A stretch of DNA of 64,000 nt from Cycloclasticus sp. Its GTDB lineage: Bacteria > Pseudomonadota > Gammaproteobacteria > Methylococcales > Cycloclasticaceae. Positions 55,531-63,842 of this stretch are shown piece after piece. The notes beneath the pieces were generated by a model. That model had not been told where the DNA came from. It made no database searches and worked only from the letters and a program-made list of their open reading frames with translations. The stretch's first letter is position 1. Every line of letters begins with the position of its first letter. Location: the NCBI GenBank assembly GCA_040743155.1, contig JBFLJU010000001.1:434001-498000 (forward strand), given 5' to 3'. A program made the translations under genes and the position numbers.

Positions 55531-55982
55531 ACAAGCCATTAAAGATAGTCAACATGGCTGATGAGTTCTAATTGTATTAAAAAAGGCATTTACTGCACAT
55601 TGAGCAAAGTGATTGTTGATTAGGAAAAAAAACTTTTAAAGATGGTGTCGCTATGAATAAGTTTCTAAAAACGTGGTGAAATCAGAATTTTTACAAGTTT
55701 GTGCATTTGTTGGTATTAGGGTGGTTCTCTTTTTATTTGCGCTGTACTTTAATATCAAGTACTTGGCTGTTACTCCTATTATTGCGCACTAGCGCCCTGA
55801 CTTGAATTTAATGAGGCGTAGGGACGTTACTTACCGCCTTGTTGTGCTAAGGGCTGGGTTGTTGTTTGGGCGCTAAATTATTAATGATGTCGCTACTAAA
55901 CCTAATATCAGTGCCTTGATTCAAAGAGGGGGTACTTTAAGCAATGAGTAAAGGTGGGAAAAGTTAATGTTTAGAAAGTTTA
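55531..55982. other. Intergenic region without a convincing gene
   Basis: A stretch of 450 bp after the czcA remnant. The only open run I see is about 38 codons from 55676 to 55791 (GTG start, EFLQVCAFVGIRVVLFLFAL then a hydrophobic end), a possible one-helix peptide or the tail of a membrane protein. The rest is AT-rich and full of stops, consistent with decay after the metal locus. Confidence 0.4.
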
Positions 55983-58517
55983 ATGAATAAATCACTTTGG
56001 CGCTGGATTTTGATGGCTATGCTTGTTTCAAGCATATTGGCTGCGTACGTTATTTTAAATATTATCGAAAACAAAGTAGCGGCTTTTGTTGAGGGACAGG
56101 TTGATCAAATTCAAGAGGGCATTAATCAACGTTTTAAAACGTTTGATGCCATGCTTAAAACAAATGAGGGGAACCTTGACAAACATTTAAACAAAATCTT
56201 GCCTGAGTTAGCCAAAGCGCTAAGACGCAGAGAAAATCTTGAACTGTGGTCTCCGGCTGAATTAGGGGAGTTAGCTCAGCATTATAATGTTAGTGAAGTC
56301 TATATTATCAATAAAGCCACAAGGGTGATCGCAAGCAGCTTTAAAGCAGATTTAGGGTTTGAGCTTGGGACAGTGTCCTCTGGCCTTCGTGGTTTTTTAG
56401 TGGGCTTATCATCCAGTAAAACGGACGTAGCGGTCATAGATAGAATCAATGCGTCATCAAAAACAGGCATATTAAATAAGTACGCCTATTTTTCACCCGC
56501 TGATAGCACTTATATATTTGAAGTATCTGTTGAAATTAAACCGTATCTTGAAGGCGTACATTCGAGTGAATACGTGAGGTTTATTTTTGATGAAATGTTT
56601 GCGGACCGAATTGGAGACCAGCTCCTATTAAAATCAGTAGACTTGTTTATTGTTAACAATCTTGCGGTGTTGCCATTTGCTGGCAACGCAAAGCCTATTT
56701 CACGCAGCGCAATACCGGATATACCGTCATTGGGCTTTATAAAGAAAGTAACGAATAACGACGTGGAGTATTTTTCACGACTACGTTTAGACGGGACGCT
56801 GCTTGATAACGAGGCGTACTTCATGGCTGTTCGTGTGCGCTATGACCATAACGCAGCGCATGAAATAGCACTGGATATCATCGTTTCTAACTTCTTAATA
56901 TTTGGTTTTACCTTATTAACAATGCTTGCATTAATACATTTAGTGCTGGTTAAAAATATCGACAGGCGTGTAGCAATTATTAATAAATCTCTCAAAAGAA
57001 TATCAGTTGGTGATTACGACGAGCTATGTGAGGTAGGCGGTAATGATGAGATTGCCTACATAGCTGATCGAGTGAATACCATGAGTGGGTTATTGTCGAG
57101 TCGTGAAGCAGAGCTTAATGAGGTGCAGAATACACTTGAGATCAAAGTGCTAGAGCGAACAGCAAACTTATATAAAGAAATTGAGAGACGCAAGGAAGCA
57201 GAGATAAAACTTAACGTTCTTGCAACAACGGATCCACTGACAGAGCTACCCAATCGTCGTATGTTGGACCAGTACGTGGAGCGTGCGCTTATATCTACTC
57301 AGCGCAGTAAGGATGTGCTGGCGGTGTTATTTTTAGACCTTGATAACTTTAAGTATGTTAATGATTCTTTAGGGCATAGCGCCGGTGATGTGTTGCTTAA
57401 AACGATTGCATTTCGTCTATCTAACGCCATTCGATCAAGTGATGTTGCAGGTCGCTTTGGTGGTGATGAATTTGTCATTTTATTGCAGAACTTAAAAGGA
57501 GATCGAGACACTATTGCACAACACGTTCAAACTATTGTTGAGCAGATATTAGAGATAGTTCACGAGGAAATACCGCTGGGTCATCATGTGCATCATTGCA
57601 CCATGAGTATAGGTGTGGCGCTAAGCAATAATCATTCTTCAGTTGAAATGTTATACAAGCAAGCTGATGCGGCCATGTATCGGGCTAAAGAGGCAGGGAA
57701 AAACACTTTTTCTTTCTACGAAAAAAGTATGCAAGAGCGTGCAGATGAAAGGTTAATCATTGAGAAGGGAATACGGCAAGCAATAAAAGATGAGGCGTTC
57801 ACATTAAACTACCAACCTCAAATAAATGCAGAGGGTCAGTTGGTTGGTGTGGAGGCACTTATTCGTTGGCAAAATGCGGAAGGGGGGTTTGTGCCACCAG
57901 ATAGGTTTATTCCCGTTGCAGAAGAAATTGGTTTGATAGTGCCTATTGGTGATTGGGTGCTTTTTGAAGCGTGCAGACAATTTGTTAAGTGGCAAGAGCT
58001 CGGTATGACCGTGCCGCATATATCAGTGAATGTCAGTGCCAAGCAATTTCAACAATCAGATTTTGTGGAGCATACGCATGGTATCGTTAAAGCGAATGGT
58101 GTTGCTCCATCGTCAATATGTTTAGAAATAACAGAAACTGCTACGATTGGCGATGAACGTACCATTTTTGAACGAGTTCATGGCTTGCACGAAGTTGGCT
58201 TCTTGGTATCTATTGATGATTTTGGCACCGGCTATTCATCACTTAATTACCTAAAAAACCTGCCGTTCGATCAGCTTAAAATTGATAAGTCATATATTGA
58301 TGGAATTGGCCAAAATGAGAACGACTCAGCAATTGTGAAAATGATAATCAGCATGACGCATCACTTAGGCGCTAAACTTATTGCTGAAGGAGTGGAGACA
58401 AAAGAGCAACTAGATTATTTGGCTGAGAATGGTTGTTTGGAATATCAAGGGTATTATTTTAGTAAACCGCTGTCAGCTGATGGTTTTGAGGCGTATGCAA
58501 GGGGTTTAGAGCATTAG
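55983..58517 (+). CDS. Membrane-bound GGDEF-EAL cyclic-di-GMP enzyme
   Basis: An 844-residue protein: transmembrane helix near residues 10-28, periplasmic sensor to about 305, second helix near 310-328, HAMP-like linker (ISVGDYDELCEVGGNDEIAY near 340), short coiled coil, GGDEF domain with intact FGGDEFVILL near 490, and EAL domain with EALIRW near 623 and DDFGTGYSSLNYL near 747. Both domains keep their catalytic signatures, so either c-di-GMP synthesis or breakdown is possible. The ligand is unknown; no obvious operon partner. Confidence 0.92.
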   Translation: MNKSLWRWILMAMLVSSILAAYVILNIIENKVAAFVEGQVDQIQEGINQRFKTFDAMLKTNEGNLDKHLNKILPELAKALRRRENLELWSPAELGELAQHYNVSEVYIINKATRVIASSFKADLGFELGTVSSGLRGFLVGLSSSKTDVAVIDRINASSKTGILNKYAYFSPADSTYIFEVSVEIKPYLEGVHSSEYVRFIFDEMFADRIGDQLLLKSVDLFIVNNLAVLPFAGNAKPISRSAIPDIPSLGFIKKVTNNDVEYFSRLRLDGTLLDNEAYFMAVRVRYDHNAAHEIALDIIVSNFLIFGFTLLTMLALIHLVLVKNIDRRVAIINKSLKRISVGDYDELCEVGGNDEIAYIADRVNTMSGLLSSREAELNEVQNTLEIKVLERTANLYKEIERRKEAEIKLNVLATTDPLTELPNRRMLDQYVERALISTQRSKDVLAVLFLDLDNFKYVNDSLGHSAGDVLLKTIAFRLSNAIRSSDVAGRFGGDEFVILLQNLKGDRDTIAQHVQTIVEQILEIVHEEIPLGHHVHHCTMSIGVALSNNHSSVEMLYKQADAAMYRAKEAGKNTFSFYEKSMQERADERLIIEKGIRQAIKDEAFTLNYQPQINAEGQLVGVEALIRWQNAEGGFVPPDRFIPVAEEIGLIVPIGDWVLFEACRQFVKWQELGMTVPHISVNVSAKQFQQSDFVEHTHGIVKANGVAPSSICLEITETATIGDERTIFERVHGLHEVGFLVSIDDFGTGYSSLNYLKNLPFDQLKIDKSYIDGIGQNENDSAIVKMIISMTHHLGAKLIAEGVETKEQLDYLAENGCLEYQGYYFSKPLSADGFEAYARGLEH

Positions 58518-58597
58518 AACGCTGAGTTTTATTTGCTTAAGGTTTACTGTAGCAACACGTAATAGTGAATTTTAATCACGTTAGTGACGATTTTTAC

Positions 58598-58625
58598 TTG
58601 ACCTTTGGTGTCAGGCTAATACAAT
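58598..58625 (+). promoter_or_regulatory. Sigma-70 promoter of tRNA-Arg
   Basis: TTGACC and TACAAT boxes with a 16-bp spacer; the start would be a few bases before the tRNA. Confidence 0.7.
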
Positions 58626-58637
58626 AGCCGCCTCAAA

Positions 58638-58714
58638 GCGCCTGTAGCTCAGCTGGATAGAGTACTCGGCTACGAACCGAGCGGTCAGGAGTTCGAATCT
58701 CTTCAGGCGCGCCA
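58638..58714 (+). tRNA. tRNA-Arg (anticodon ACG)
   Basis: Full cloverleaf: acceptor GCGCCTG/CAGGCGC, anticodon stem CTCGG/CCGAG with loop CTACGAA, T loop GTTCGAATC, discriminator G and encoded CCA. The inosine-type ACG anticodon reads CGN arginine codons. An integrase fragment points at its 3' end. Confidence 0.97.
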
Positions 58715-58730
58715 TTCAATTCGTAATAAA

Positions 58731-58767
58731 AAAAGCAGTTAGATAATTCATTGTCTAGCTGCTTTTT
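58731..58767. terminator. Terminator after tRNA-Arg
   Basis: AGCAGTTAGA and TCTAGCTGCT arms (one G-T pair) inside A and T runs. It overlaps the 3' end of the convergent integrase fragment. Confidence 0.75.
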
Positions 58768-59077
58768 TGTGCGCACGATCCGGCGTGCCGGATAATGTGC
58801 GAATCGCTATTTTCTCCTCCTTCGGTAAGGTTATATTGTTTGCAAACCCAGCAATATGGGAGGTGTTTAAATAGGCATATTTTTGCACCATTCGTATATC
58901 TGACCATCCACCTAATTTTTGAAGCACATGAAAGGTTGTACCTGTTTGAATGTGCCAGCTAGCGTATGTATGACGTAGATCATGCCAGCGTAAACTCTCA
59001 ATGCCTGCCTTCACTAAGGCTTTACGCCATGCTTTCGTATTAGCTTTTTTTATAGGACTGCCGTAGTAGCTAAACAC
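58748..59077 (-). pseudogene. C-terminal fragment of a phage-type tyrosine integrase
   Basis: About 109 residues of a tyrosine recombinase catalytic domain: VFSYYGSPIKKANTKAWRKA, then HDLRHTYASWHIQTGT (Arg and His of the active site), LGGWSDIRMVQKYAYL with the catalytic Tyr. The N-terminal arm-binding and core-binding domains and the first active-site Arg are missing, so it cannot work alone. Upstream codons stay open for a few more triplets but no longer look like an integrase. It abuts the 3' end of tRNA-Arg, the standard attachment target of such elements. Confidence 0.85.
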
Positions 59078-59336
59078 GCGAGTAATGTGTGTATAAAATC
59101 GGATGGAAAGCGGTGTGGGCGTAACGAGTCTCTCGCTTAGTTACTCATTCTTAAGGGTGGTTGTGAATCTATAGAGTGGTGGGTGGTTAAGAGTGTCCAG
59201 AAATGCTAAAAAGCAGGTGGTTGACTCTCGCTTAGCTTGAAATGTTATATATGCTGAGGTCTCAGGTTAGTGTGATTTGTAACTAATTCTCAATTAGTGC
59301 ATTGCACTTGGGGATCAATTTCAAGGAATAAAAAAA

Positions 59337-59401
59337 ACCACCCATAAGGGTGGTGAGTTGAGAAACAACGTTTGTTTCTCGGAGGACGGACAGTAACTGT
59401 C
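59337..59401 (+). other. Cluster of three consecutive hairpins upstream of pmoC
   Basis: ACCACCC-ATAA-GGGTGGT (59337-59354), a 9-bp stem GAGAAACAA/TTGTTTCTC with loop CGT (59360-59380), and GACAGT-A-ACTGTC (59389-59401). Perfect stems packed in 65 bp suggest a structured RNA or a mobile-element end. No T run follows. Confidence 0.5.
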
Positions 59402-59557
59402 TAGGTGATATGCCTACAATGACTGTATGCGGACGTTTATTACAAGCTAGAAGAGGTGCCCGTGTGAGAGATTCTAACGATCAAAGCCACTGTGCTGCCA
59501 ATATTTGAATAGAAGCCCAGTCAATCATGATCTAGGTCAGTTTTAAGATATTTCTGT

Positions 59558-59587
59558 TTTACAGTAGTGATAGGAAAAAGTTATAAT
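59558..59587 (+). promoter_or_regulatory. Probable sigma-70 promoter of pmoCAB
   Basis: TTTACA and TATAAT boxes with an 18-bp spacer; transcription would start about 100 bases before the pmoC ATG. The three hairpins lie upstream of it. Confidence 0.5.
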
Positions 59588-59696
59588 AAAAATTGCATGT
59601 GATGCGACAAGTTGTCACGTGGGTGTTTTTAATAATTAAATTAATACTAATTTCAGACGGAACTTTAGATTTGAAAATTAGCGGAGGAGTTGGAAT

Positions 59697-60497
59697 ATGA
59701 GTAGTAATGCAGGAAATTTTAATCAAGTTACGGAGTCGGCCAGTTCGGTTGATGGTGGCTTTTCAGCGTCCAAGATGATGTTGGTGCCGTTTTTAAAGAC
59801 AGCGCTACCCTTTATGTCATTGCTTGTAGTGCTAGCGGTAGGCACAATCGTTTATCAGGGTTGGGCGGCGTGGGCGTACGGCTTAGATGCAACGACGGTA
59901 GAGTTTACAGAATACTGGATGAACTTGTTCTACGGAGAGACCGTGGTTATCTGGGGAGTTTCGCTTAGTACTTGGGTTTGGCTCTGGGTGAGTAGGGATC
60001 GCAACGTCGCTAACATCAAGCCAGTAGAAGAGTTAAGACGTTATTCAGTCTGGATTGGTATAATCGGTTGTTATGTATTAGCGCTTTATTTTGCAGCTAG
60101 TTTTTTCGCCGAGCAAGATGCTTCTTGGCATCAGGCGGTGGTACGTGATACAGCTTTCACTCCAACCCATATTGTTCTGTTTTACGGCTGGTTTCCGATA
60201 TTTATCGGCTTTGGTGGGGCGTTGTTCTTTTATAGTATGACAAGGCTACCTGTATACGCGAAACGTTTGTCATTAATGGTTATAACGGCTGTGCTTGGTC
60301 CGTTCATGGTTTTGCCAAATGTTGCCTTCAATGAGTGGGGACACGCATTCTGGATTTCCGAAGAAATCTTTTCCTTACCGCTACACTGGGGCTTTGTTGT
60401 CTTCGGCTGGGCGGCACTGGCTTTCGGTGGACTATTGGTGCAGGTTTTGAACCGCCTGATGGTGATTATTCCACAAGTTGCAAATGAGAGTCGATAA
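59697..60497 (+). CDS. pmoC: Particulate hydrocarbon monooxygenase subunit C (PmoC/AmoC family)
   Basis: A 266-residue integral membrane subunit of the copper membrane monooxygenases. The conserved copper-binding triad Asp141, His145, His158 (EQDASWHQAVVR, then PTHIVLF) keeps the exact spacing of Asp156/His160/His173 in methanotroph PmoC. About six helices. GGAGGAG ribosome binding site before ATG. In the order C-A-B, as in pmo, amo and bmo operons. In a gammaproteobacterium with aromatic pathways the likely substrates are short alkanes; this is inferred. Confidence 0.93.
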   Translation: MSSNAGNFNQVTESASSVDGGFSASKMMLVPFLKTALPFMSLLVVLAVGTIVYQGWAAWAYGLDATTVEFTEYWMNLFYGETVVIWGVSLSTWVWLWVSRDRNVANIKPVEELRRYSVWIGIIGCYVLALYFAASFFAEQDASWHQAVVRDTAFTPTHIVLFYGWFPIFIGFGGALFFYSMTRLPVYAKRLSLMVITAVLGPFMVLPNVAFNEWGHAFWISEEIFSLPLHWGFVVFGWAALAFGGLLVQVLNRLMVIIPQVANESR

Positions 60498-60499
60498 CA

Positions 60500-60516
60500 A
60501 GCTAGTCTGACTAGCT
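60500..60516 (+). other. Hairpin just after pmoC
   Basis: AGCTAGT-CTG-ACTAGCT, a perfect 7-bp stem starting 3 bp after the stop codon, without a T run; probably protects or ends part of the pmoC message. Confidence 0.45.
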
Positions 60517-60589
60517 GAATCTGCTTAAATCGCAAACGCTTTTTAAGCAAAAGAACGACATTTAAGATAATTATAATTGACCACTTTGG

Positions 60590-60611
60590 CCGTAGTAGAT
60601 ACTTACTACGG
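60590..60611 (+). other. Hairpin before pmoA
   Basis: CCGTAGTA/TACTACGG, perfect 8-bp stem with a 6-nt loop in the 159-bp pmoC-pmoA gap. Not followed by Ts. Similar stem-loops are known in amoC-amoA gaps. Confidence 0.5.
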
Positions 60612-60656
60612 TTAGGGGTGGCTTGCACACTAAATTTAAATAATAGGGAGTAAATT

Positions 60657-61493
60657 ATGGCTTATTCTGACGCCATCACACAAGAACTCAATATGAGTAC
60701 AAACGAGGAGCGGGCTTACCGCATGCTTGATTTGATTATTATACCCATCGTCTTCGTCGTGATGGGTGCGGCTTTTCACCTTCACTATATGCTTACAGCG
60801 GGTGATTGGGATTTTTGGGTAGATTGGAAAGATCGCTTGTACTGGCCAATCGTTAGCTCGATCTCATTCATAATATTTGCAGGAGCTGTTCAAGGTTTAA
60901 TGTGGCGGTTGGTTCGCATGCCGATTGGCATGACTCTGGTAGGAACAGGGCTTGTGCTTATGGAATGGATTTCGCGTTATTATAACTTCCACTTGTGGGC
61001 ATACTTTCCAATGAGCCAAGTTTGGCCTGCTACATGGATTGCTGTGGGAATATTCGTTGATGCTATTTTGCTGATAACAGGTAGTGCTCTTATGACCTCA
61101 TTATTCGGTGTATTTTTCCTACCAGTAATATTTATTACCTCAAATTACCCAATGTTGGCACCTTTTAGAGCTCCGACAAGTGTAATGGGGACTGAAGTTC
61201 CTGTAGCTGATTGGATAGGTTATGTCTTCCAGCGTGGTGGTTCTCCTGAGTACCTACGCATTATTGAGGATGCTGGTTTGCGAGTTCTTGGTGGCGAGAC
61301 TTGGTTTATTTCTTGTTTGTTTGGTGGCTTTGTTTCAATCTTTATTTATATGCTGTGGTGGTGGATTTCTGGTATTGCTACGAGACCATATTCTAGATCT
61401 AATCCATTAGCTGAATATATGGGTGGAACACAACCAAGTGACAAAGATGACGCAATTACTGCAGACGCATATCCAACCTCAGCGGTTAAATAG
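60657..61493 (+). CDS. pmoA: Particulate hydrocarbon monooxygenase subunit A (PmoA/AmoA family)
   Basis: A 278-residue membrane subunit with about seven helices. The universal family motif GDWDFWVDWKDR lies near residue 49 and is the usual PmoA/AmoA primer site; further landmarks are WISRYYNFHLWAYFPMSQVW near 105 and a C-terminal FIYMLWWWISG. GGGAGTAAATT leader before ATG. It differs enough from classic methanotroph PmoA around the helices to suggest the hydrocarbon-monooxygenase branch (ethane to butane), but substrate cannot be fixed without a tree. Confidence 0.93.
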   Translation: MAYSDAITQELNMSTNEERAYRMLDLIIIPIVFVVMGAAFHLHYMLTAGDWDFWVDWKDRLYWPIVSSISFIIFAGAVQGLMWRLVRMPIGMTLVGTGLVLMEWISRYYNFHLWAYFPMSQVWPATWIAVGIFVDAILLITGSALMTSLFGVFFLPVIFITSNYPMLAPFRAPTSVMGTEVPVADWIGYVFQRGGSPEYLRIIEDAGLRVLGGETWFISCLFGGFVSIFIYMLWWWISGIATRPYSRSNPLAEYMGGTQPSDKDDAITADAYPTSAVK

Positions 61494-61521
61494 TTTGCGA
61501 TCTTCAAAGGAGAAAAATAAA

Positions 61522-62865
61522 ATGCAAAAAGAAAATATAAATACCAGTCAGAGTTCGGTTGTCCGTGACGGGCAGCAAAGCCGCTTCGCTTGGCTGTTGA
61601 TGATCGCGATTACTCTAATTACCTTTCTACCTGCTGATATGGCATGGGCGCATGGCGAACGAACACATGCACCATCGCTACGTATGCGCAGTATTCAGTT
61701 TTACGATGTGCAATGGCAGGGAGCAGGAGATATGAACGTGGGCGACCAAGTCATTATGACTGGTAAGATTTATCTCCCACCAGAGTTAAATTGGCCTACG
61801 ACCTTACAAAAGCCTGATATTGGTTATTTGCAAACATCTGGACCAGCAGCGGTATTTGCTAAAGTCGAGAGTTATATAAGTGATGTGCCCATGATTCAGT
61901 CTGCTTCCGGGATAACGTTGGGTCGGACATACACCTTTAAACTCGTTATGGAAGCTCGGATACCTGGTGAATGGCACATTCATCCTTCCCTACAAATGAT
62001 TGGAAATGGCCCGATTGTGGGTCCAGGGCTTTGGACAAATGTAACTGGAAACTGGTCAGACTACAAACTACCTGGTACAGCTGGAATAGACGGGGAAATT
62101 GAAATTGAGAACCTCGGTACTTATGCGCTAGATACTGTTTACGGCTGGCATGCTGTGTGGTTTGTAATGGGTATTATCTGGTTGCTTTGGTGGATTAGAC
62201 GACCAACTTTGTTACCACGCTACCGTGCTATTCAAGAAGATGTTGATAAAAACCTTCTCATCACTAGTGCAGATAAACGCATGGGTGTTTTAATGTTGAG
62301 CGTTACACTGGCACTGGTTATTGGCGGCGCAATGAATGCTAATGCGAAATATAACGACATCGTTCCTTTGCAGACAGGAAATGTACCTGTTTTCCCATTG
62401 CCAGCGCAGAATTCGCAATTGGTAGTAAAGGGTCTAAGCAGCAAATACAACGTACCTAAACGTGCAATGTCGTTAGAGGTGAGTGTTACCAATAATGGCA
62501 ATAAACCAGTAAAAATTGGTGAGTTTGCAACAGCAGGAATACGCTTTGTGGTAGATCAATCGACATTATCTGATACGGCTGGTCAGGCTCTAAAGGCTAG
62601 CTACAGCAATGTTACTGAGGATTACGTTGAAGAATACGTTCGAGAAGCACTTGAGATAAAAGGTGGTGATACAAGCGCAATACTTCCGGGTGAATCACGT
62701 ACGTTAACCCTAGTTGCTGCTGATGCAGTTTGGGAGATTCAAGGCTTAAGTAAGATTGTTGAATCACCTGTTCGTCGTGTTGGTGGGCTTATTTACTTCT
62801 TTGATGCCGATGGAAATCGCTACAGAGAGTATGTAGATATGGCAACCGATGTTGCCTACCGCTAG
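61522..62865 (+). CDS. pmoB: Particulate hydrocarbon monooxygenase subunit B (PmoB/AmoB family)
   Basis: A 447-residue subunit with a signal peptide ending AWA and mature N-terminal His44 (HGERTHAP), then His152 and His154 in EWHIHP. These three are the CuB ligands of PmoB (His33, His137, His139 in Methylococcus). Two cupredoxin domains flank two helices near 220 and 265. The ATG at 61522 with an AAAGGAGAA ribosome binding site is chosen over an upstream ATG inside pmoA. All three subunits therefore look intact and functional. Confidence 0.94.
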   Translation: MQKENINTSQSSVVRDGQQSRFAWLLMIAITLITFLPADMAWAHGERTHAPSLRMRSIQFYDVQWQGAGDMNVGDQVIMTGKIYLPPELNWPTTLQKPDIGYLQTSGPAAVFAKVESYISDVPMIQSASGITLGRTYTFKLVMEARIPGEWHIHPSLQMIGNGPIVGPGLWTNVTGNWSDYKLPGTAGIDGEIEIENLGTYALDTVYGWHAVWFVMGIIWLLWWIRRPTLLPRYRAIQEDVDKNLLITSADKRMGVLMLSVTLALVIGGAMNANAKYNDIVPLQTGNVPVFPLPAQNSQLVVKGLSSKYNVPKRAMSLEVSVTNNGNKPVKIGEFATAGIRFVVDQSTLSDTAGQALKASYSNVTEDYVEEYVREALEIKGGDTSAILPGESRTLTLVAADAVWEIQGLSKIVESPVRRVGGLIYFFDADGNRYREYVDMATDVAYR

Positions 62866-62875
62866 GAGGTAACAA

Positions 62876-63478
62876 GTGGAGTATCGCAAAAGTAACAAGC
62901 GGGCTCGCAGCTACGCAACCAGGGTCATTATGACCCTGGTTGCGTTTTTAGCGATTACAAGCCATACATCGGTATACGCTCAGAAGGCTGGCTCACAGGA
63001 AGAATTAGTTGGCTGTATTTTTAGTCTAGAAGGAAAGCGTATTCTTTTTGCCGCCTACCAGCCGCATATCGACAATAAAAGATTGTGTAGAAAATTGCCA
63101 GGTGCGACAGGTGCGACCTATTTTTCTTTAGATTTGGTCGATAAGCCATTACGGGAACGAGCGCTTAAGATAAGGGTTACGACAATTAAGCAAGGCGACA
63201 CAGATCTTCAATCTGCTAGCCCTATTGTGGACTTTGAAGTTGCCTCTTCACCAAGTGGGGTGGTGGATTTTGAACATGACTTCAATGGAGCCAAAGGTCA
63301 TTATCGTCTTGAGGTCATCAATGAGATGGATAATACGCAAGGTGGCTTCAATTTTGAGGTGGGTGCAGAGGAGTTCAAATGGAAAGGGAAATTTGGACAA
63401 AGAGTGGCTTTCGGCATGTTTGGAGGTTTCGCATTAGTCGGACTAGGCTATTTGGCATTCAGGAAGAAAAAAGCATAA
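62876..63478 (+). CDS. Secreted, C-terminally anchored protein of pmo operon (PmoD/AmoD-E-like candidate)
   Basis: A 200-residue protein: signal peptide cleaved near VYA at residue 35, periplasmic domain, and a C-terminal helix (FGMFGGFALVGLGYLAF) with a basic tail. It starts at GTG with a perfect AGGAGGT, 10 bp after pmoB. The core has GCIFSLEG, then FAAYQPHIDNKRLC and LPGATGATYFSLDLVDKPLR. Topology and place match the PmoD/AmoD-AmoE proteins that follow pmo/amo operons and are linked to copper handling. Sequence similarity to those is my recollection, so the label is tentative. Confidence 0.65.
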   Translation: MEYRKSNKRARSYATRVIMTLVAFLAITSHTSVYAQKAGSQEELVGCIFSLEGKRILFAAYQPHIDNKRLCRKLPGATGATYFSLDLVDKPLRERALKIRVTTIKQGDTDLQSASPIVDFEVASSPSGVVDFEHDFNGAKGHYRLEVINEMDNTQGGFNFEVGAEEFKWKGKFGQRVAFGMFGGFALVGLGYLAFRKKKA

Positions 63479-63842
63479 AGTTTGCAACAAAAAAACTGTT
63501 TCACTTGTACTTAGCTCAACAAGTCAGTAGCTGGAAATAGAAACTATGAATGCTATAAATATAGGGCTGCTAGAGTTTTTATGTTAGTTAACTTCCTGTG
63601 ATTATGACGGAAGGCTATTTCAGTGGTTAGTAGTATAAGTGGTGGTAAATTTATAAAGTTATAACGAAACCTCAGAATAACTACAGCGCTTGACAATACA
63701 GCGTCGCCTAAAAGTGACTACTGTTGGTAAAAATTGGCTCAAAGTTTCCATTTACTAACGTAAACTGCGTTTTTCCGCCACTTTTTGTCGTGCCTTCATT
63801 CGCGTACGTTATGCAGAGGTCTCACAATGATAAGGATTACAA
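63479..63842. other. Intergenic region between the two YQP-motif genes
   Basis: About 360 bp with no clear gene, promoter or terminator. On the minus strand one open run (63705-63812) reads KSGGKTQFTLVNGNFEPIFT but lacks a start signal and I do not recognise it. Confidence 0.4.

Larger units (their letters stand above)
59078..59696 (+). other. Intergenic region between the integrase fragment and pmoC
   Basis: About 620 bp without a gene. It holds an 11-bp direct repeat CTCTCGCTTAG (59130 and 59225), a cluster of three hairpins (59337-59401, listed separately) and a probable promoter (59558-59587). The rest shows nothing I can interpret. It looks like the junction of the tRNA-linked insertion with the pmo leader. 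Confidence 0.6.

Noticed and set aside
59697-62865. Ammonia monooxygenase (amoCAB)
   Set aside because: The subunit order is the same, but no hao, cytochrome or other nitrification genes are seen and the context is hydrocarbon degradation; named pmo as the general family label.
63705-63812. Possible insertion-sequence or coding remnant on the minus strand after the pmo genes
   Set aside because: One short open run (KSGGKTQFTLVNGN) without start, inverted ends or transposase motifs; I cannot tie it to any family.
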